Source: Phytophthora colocasiae
Taxonomy: Eukaryota; Oomycota; Peronosporomycetes; Peronosporales; Peronosporaceae
NCBI GenBank assembly: GCA_018806915.1
Contig: JAGKQI010000091.1
Coordinates: forward strand, 186,001-250,000
Length of the DNA stretch: 64,000 bases
Direction of reading: 5' to 3'
In this document: positions 61,537-64,000 of the stretch, in pieces
How positions within the stretch are numbered: the first letter of the stretch is position 1
Layout of the letters: every line of letters starts with the position of its first letter
Translations under genes and position numbers: made by a program
The notes under the pieces: generated by a model
The model's input: the letters and a program-made list of their open reading frames with translations, nothing else
Databases searched by the model: none
What the model was told of the DNA's origin: nothing

Positions 61537-61690
61537 TTCGTACATGTCGAACGTCGCCGCCGCCAAGCTTCGGAAGGCATCCATCCCAAAGATTCCCGCC
61601 ATCTTCCGGACCGACTCAAACTGAGAGTCGGTCAAGTGAGGAAACTCACTTTGGCCAACTACTTCTGGCCACAGAGGATTCAGGTAATCA
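61537..61690 (-). pseudogene. Gyp-D1 gag, N-terminal part
   Basis: Minus frame NPLWPEVVGQSEFPHLTDSQ, then MAGIFGMDAFRSLAAATFDM and YE at the B insertion, joining RGLIEHVRG at 24348. The layout matches the start of D3 gag. No ATG lies before NPLW in this frame (a stop precedes it), so the start codon may be lost or lie at MAG. Confidence 0.8.
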
Positions 61691-61698
61691 ATCTACCC

Positions 61699-61714
61699 GC
61701 TACAAGTGCTACCA
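61699..61714 (-). other. Gyp-D1 primer-binding site
   Basis: TGGTAGCACTTGTAGC on the minus strand, two bases inside the 5' LTR; shared with D2 and D3. Confidence 0.75.
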
Positions 61715-61716
61715 AG

Positions 61717-62030
61717 TGTGACGCGGGTCACACAGCACTTCACACAGAGGAAGGCTTGGAGTATACAAACTCCTAGTGAACGGCAGTTCACTCGGTCCCC
61801 AAAGACTTGGGGAGACTAACTAAAGATTAGGTAGATTTAAGACTGAATATATTATAGATACTTGTTAGCTTGGCCTGCAATACAAACTAAAAGATATCTA
61901 TAGTGTAACCTATATGGAAGGTGAGGTGGCTGTGGAGCCATCTGCCACGTGTCACCATTATGTGTGACACACCAAATGTATCCACTTCGGAAGAGTGACT
62001 AAAGTCACTCTTCAATGTAACCCCGTTACA
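61717..62030 (-). repeat. Gyp-D1 5' LTR
   Basis: 314 bp; on + it starts TGTGACGCGGGTCACA (hairpin) and ends TGTAACCCCGTTACA (hairpin), with GTGAAC-GGCA-GTTCAC and AAGAGTGACT-AA-AGTCACTCTT inside. Only 69 bp of its partner survive at 16886. Confidence 0.9.
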
Positions 62031-62034
62031 CTCT

Positions 62035-63425
62035 AGCTGGTGGTCTTTCAATCGGACTGTCCGAAAGATCCGATGCGTAGAATCCCCACGTTGCATCTTG
62101 CGGTGTAGCAATTGCTATCGTTTTACCTTCTTCCATGATAAAGAAGTTCAGTGTTTCACGCTCATAGTCAAAGTCCAGACCTTGTTCAGCAGCTAAGCCA
62201 GGCGATAACAAACTACAGTCTGCTCCTGGAACGTAGAACACATCATTGAGACGCAATACCGTCTGTACACCATTGACCAGTGTTGACAACACTACAGTGC
62301 CGACGCCCGTTACTTGAGCTCGAAGCGCATCTGTAAGTCCACGAATACCCCGTGCATGATCAATGTCTTCACTGAAGTTGCAAAGTAGGAACGTCTCCCA
62401 GTCACGTGAACATTCGATGCAGTATCGAAAAACCACCATCCTCCATCAGCAGTGTCGTCCTCGCCCTCATGTACACTGGTATCTCGACCACCGTGTGCAT
62501 CCACCCCCACACGAATATTCTCTTCATGCTCAGGCTCTGGACTGGAACCACCACCGACAAGAATCGTCACATGCGAACGCGCCTTACGTTTCTCTTCAGC
62601 GTCATCAGCCTCTGCTTTCTTCTTATCCTTCTCGGCTTTCACAGGACAGTTCGGCTTGATATGCTCCGTACTCCCGCAAACAAAACACTTTCTAGCCTTC
62701 TTAGACGCTTTCGTGTCTTCTTGCTTGTCCTGACCTTCATTCTTGCCCTTGTCACCTCCCTTGCCTCCGTTCTTGTTACCCCCGCGATAACCTCCACTAT
62801 TCCTGCTGTGAAACTCCATTTGACGAGCAGCAGTGGCGCGAATCATTTCACGGACTTTTCTGGGTGTGAACTCATCTGGCGTAGCAGAGTAACGCACAGA
62901 TGCCTTTAGGCTTTCGAACTCTGCCTGGTTGGGAAGACTCTCCAACAGCATCTCCACCATGTCAATGTCACTGACGGTGTACTGCAAAGTCGCCAACTCC
63001 GTTCGAATATTGAACATCTTGCACAAATGCAGATTCGCATCACTCCCTGGGGATAACTTCATAGCCCAAAGTTGATTCACCAGGCGACGAATACTGTGGA
63101 CCTTTACCGTCTTGTTTGTCTTATTCTCGAACAAGTCAATCAAAGCTGCCCACATTCCCGATCCTGTCTTCTTGTCCCGAATCTGCTGCAAGATGTCCGG
63201 CAGTACCGACGTACCCACCATGCGCCGGATTTGATTCTGCTGGTCATCGAACTGCTCCTTGCCATCATATGTACCCAAGTCTTCACGCTTGATCGTGCCG
63301 TCCGCAATCGGCATCAGCTTCTTCTCTGTCAGAACCGCCTCCATGGCCCACTTGTACGTCTGCCAGTCCTTCCCGTCCCAGTTCTTGGGAACGCCCTCGT
63401 TGTTGTACTTGAGCGGCTCCGCCAT
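62035..63425 (-). pseudogene. Cop-1 gag and protease
   Basis: Starts at the ATG at 63425 (MAEPLKYNNEGVPKNWDGKD). UBN2-type Copia gag: WQTYKWAMEAVLTEKK, MWAALIDLFENKTNKTVKV, RRLVNQLWAMKLSPGSDANL, MVEMLLESLPNQAEFESLKA, then a Gly/Lys-rich stretch and the knuckle CFVCGSTEHIKPNC. Protease active site WWFFDTASNVHVTG (Asp near 62430). A frameshift near 62380 follows; the rest (LTDALRAQVTGVGTVVLSTL, LNDVFYVPGADCSLLSPGLA) ends at SPIERPPAR, where D1 is inserted. Confidence 0.9.
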
Positions 63426-63467
63426 CTTGAATCGTTCCGAGTGCACTGCAGAAGTAGTCCGTGAGTT

Positions 63468-63480
63468 GGGCTCATAACCC
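63468..63480 (-). other. Cop-1 primer-binding site (half tRNA-iMet)
   Basis: On + GGGCTCATAACCC, which is the anticodon stem-loop of initiator tRNA-Met as I know it (CAU anticodon in the loop); the minus strand is its complement, directly after the 5' LTR. Priming from an internal tRNA-iMet fragment is typical of Copia. Confidence 0.85.
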
Positions 63481-63700
63481 TTTAGTGAATCACTCTTGAT
63501 CCGAAGACGACTTGCTCGTTACACGCAAAAAGGAAAAACTAAATTAAAACGCTTTGGGTCCTGGCACGAGCTCTCACTACTCCCAGATTTGTATCCCAGT
63601 ATTCCGCTTGTCTCGCGCCTCCTCTCGCACACCGGTCTGATTTGCACTCCTGTTCTCAGCAACGAGTTCAACCTGGAGTACATGGACCTGAATTCCAACA
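63481..63700 (-). repeat. Cop-1 5' LTR
   Basis: Partner of 5519-5737. It is followed by TCTTC (63701-63705) and the second part of Gyp-E reverse transcriptase. Confidence 0.9.
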
Positions 63701-63705
63701 TCTTC

Positions 63706-64000
63706 ACCCCGTCGGACTCGGTCGAGGAGCACGTGGCCGCGCTCAAGAAGGTACTTACACGCTGCGCGGAGCAGCAGTTGTACGTCAAGATTGAGAAATG
63801 CGTGTTTTGCGCCCGCGAAATTCCGTGCTTGGGTGATATTGTTGGGATGGAGGGCGTGAAGATCGATCCAGCAAAGGCTGTAGTCATCCGGGACTGGCCA
63901 CTGCCCCAGACGAAGCGCGAGTTGCAGTCGTTTATCGGTACATGCGTGTACGTTAGCCGATTCTGTGATGGCTTCGCTGAGCACGTCGCGGTGTTGACCG
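63706..64000 (+). pseudogene. Gyp-E reverse transcriptase, right part (runs off the window)
   Basis: Continues the RT cut at 5518: TPSDSVEEHVAALKKVLTRC, YVKIEKCVFCAREIPCLGDI, IDPAKAVVIRDWPLPQTKRE, LQSFIGTCVYVSRFCDGFAE. This is the thumb and tether after the YxDD box; RNase H should follow outside the window. The frame is open to the end. Confidence 0.9.

Larger units (their letters stand above)
16886..62030 (-). mobile_element. Gyp-D1: Ty3/Gypsy (chromovirus-like) element inside Cop-1
   Basis: Minus-strand Gypsy. 5' LTR at 61717-62030, primer site at 61699-61714, gag split by Gyp-B (61690-61537 and 24352-23501), protease, reverse transcriptase, RNase H, integrase with chromodomain down to 18482, an antisense ORF (17137-19167), a polypurine tract and a 69-bp remnant of the 3' LTR (16886-16954). 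CTCT flanks both sides (16882-16885 and 62031-62034). Removing the element and one CTCT joins PPAR to ARCNFT of Cop-1 in frame. Confidence 0.9.
5519..63700 (-). mobile_element. Cop-1: Ty1/Copia LTR retrotransposon, 58 kb with nested insertions
   Basis: The element is bounded by direct LTRs of 219 and 220 bp (5519-5737 and 63481-63700) and by a 5-bp target duplication TCTTC (5514-5518 and 63701-63705). Its own sequence is only about 5 kb: LTR, RNase H end, pol (13946-16885), gag-protease (62035-63425), primer site and LTR. The rest is Gyp-B3 and Gyp-D1 with their own insertions. The two LTRs differ at a handful of positions, so the insertion is not very old. Confidence 0.9.

Noticed and set aside
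63468..63480. Initiator tRNA-Met gene
   Set aside because: Only the 13-base anticodon stem-loop is present, next to an LTR; it is a primer-binding site.
1..64000. Host protein-coding genes such as effectors with RXLR motifs
   Set aside because: No frame with a signal peptide or effector motif was found; all sizeable frames belong to transposable elements or their shadows.

Overview
The window carries no recognisable host gene. It is a pile of transposable elements from a eukaryote, most likely an oomycete of the Phytophthora/Peronosporales type. The basis is Ty3/Gypsy polyproteins of a kind I associate with Phytophthora, a Crypton-type tyrosine recombinase of a style common in those genomes, a Ty1/Copia element primed by a half tRNA-iMet, and a Gypsy family with a second, archaeal-type RNase H, which I recall being reported from oomycetes. 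The genus assignment is inference.

Left edge (1-4.9 kb, + strand): a broken Tc1/mariner transposase (60-590), a broken Crypton-like tyrosine recombinase (743-2501), a 41-bp tandem repeat (2770-2946) and a broken reading frame with a Ulp1/C48 peptidase domain (3037-4908).

From 4.9 kb to the right end, elements are nested in elements. Working names: Gyp-E is the outermost Gypsy (+ strand), split into 4872-5518 and 63706-64000. Inserted in its reverse transcriptase (5-bp duplication TCTTC) is Cop-1, a Copia element on the minus strand (5519-63700). Cop-1 holds two insertions: a rearranged Gypsy fragment (Gyp-B3, 5951-13945) and Gyp-D1 (16886-62030, duplication CTCT). Inside the gag of D1 lies Gyp-B (24353-61536, duplication TTCG, 1324-bp LTRs), which contains two internal regions in tandem (B1 and B2) with no LTR between them. 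Inside B2 lie Gyp-D2 (35094-43402, duplication ACGAT, in the antisense ORF) and Gyp-D3 (51875-59379, duplication TTGCA, in gag). Four of these joins restore the interrupted reading frame once a single copy of the duplication is kept, so the nest is well supported. D1, D2, D3 and B all run on the minus strand.

Two themes go beyond ordinary retrotransposon litter. First, three Gypsy elements of different kinds (B, D1, D2) carry a long antisense ORF that starts just beside the 3' LTR and runs towards the 3' end of pol; in D1 and D2 it overlaps the chromodomain part of pol on the other strand. These ORFs encode acidic, Ser/Pro-rich, NLS-like proteins with coiled coils. In D2 the antisense ORF is intact although gag and pol are broken and the two LTRs are identical. 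Second, D1, D2 and D3 are packed with short perfect hairpins (stems of 5-12 bp, short loops) through coding, non-coding and LTR sequence. In D2 a series of related hairpins shows compensatory changes that alter the protein. Gyp-B lacks this pattern and is instead strongly enriched in GATC.
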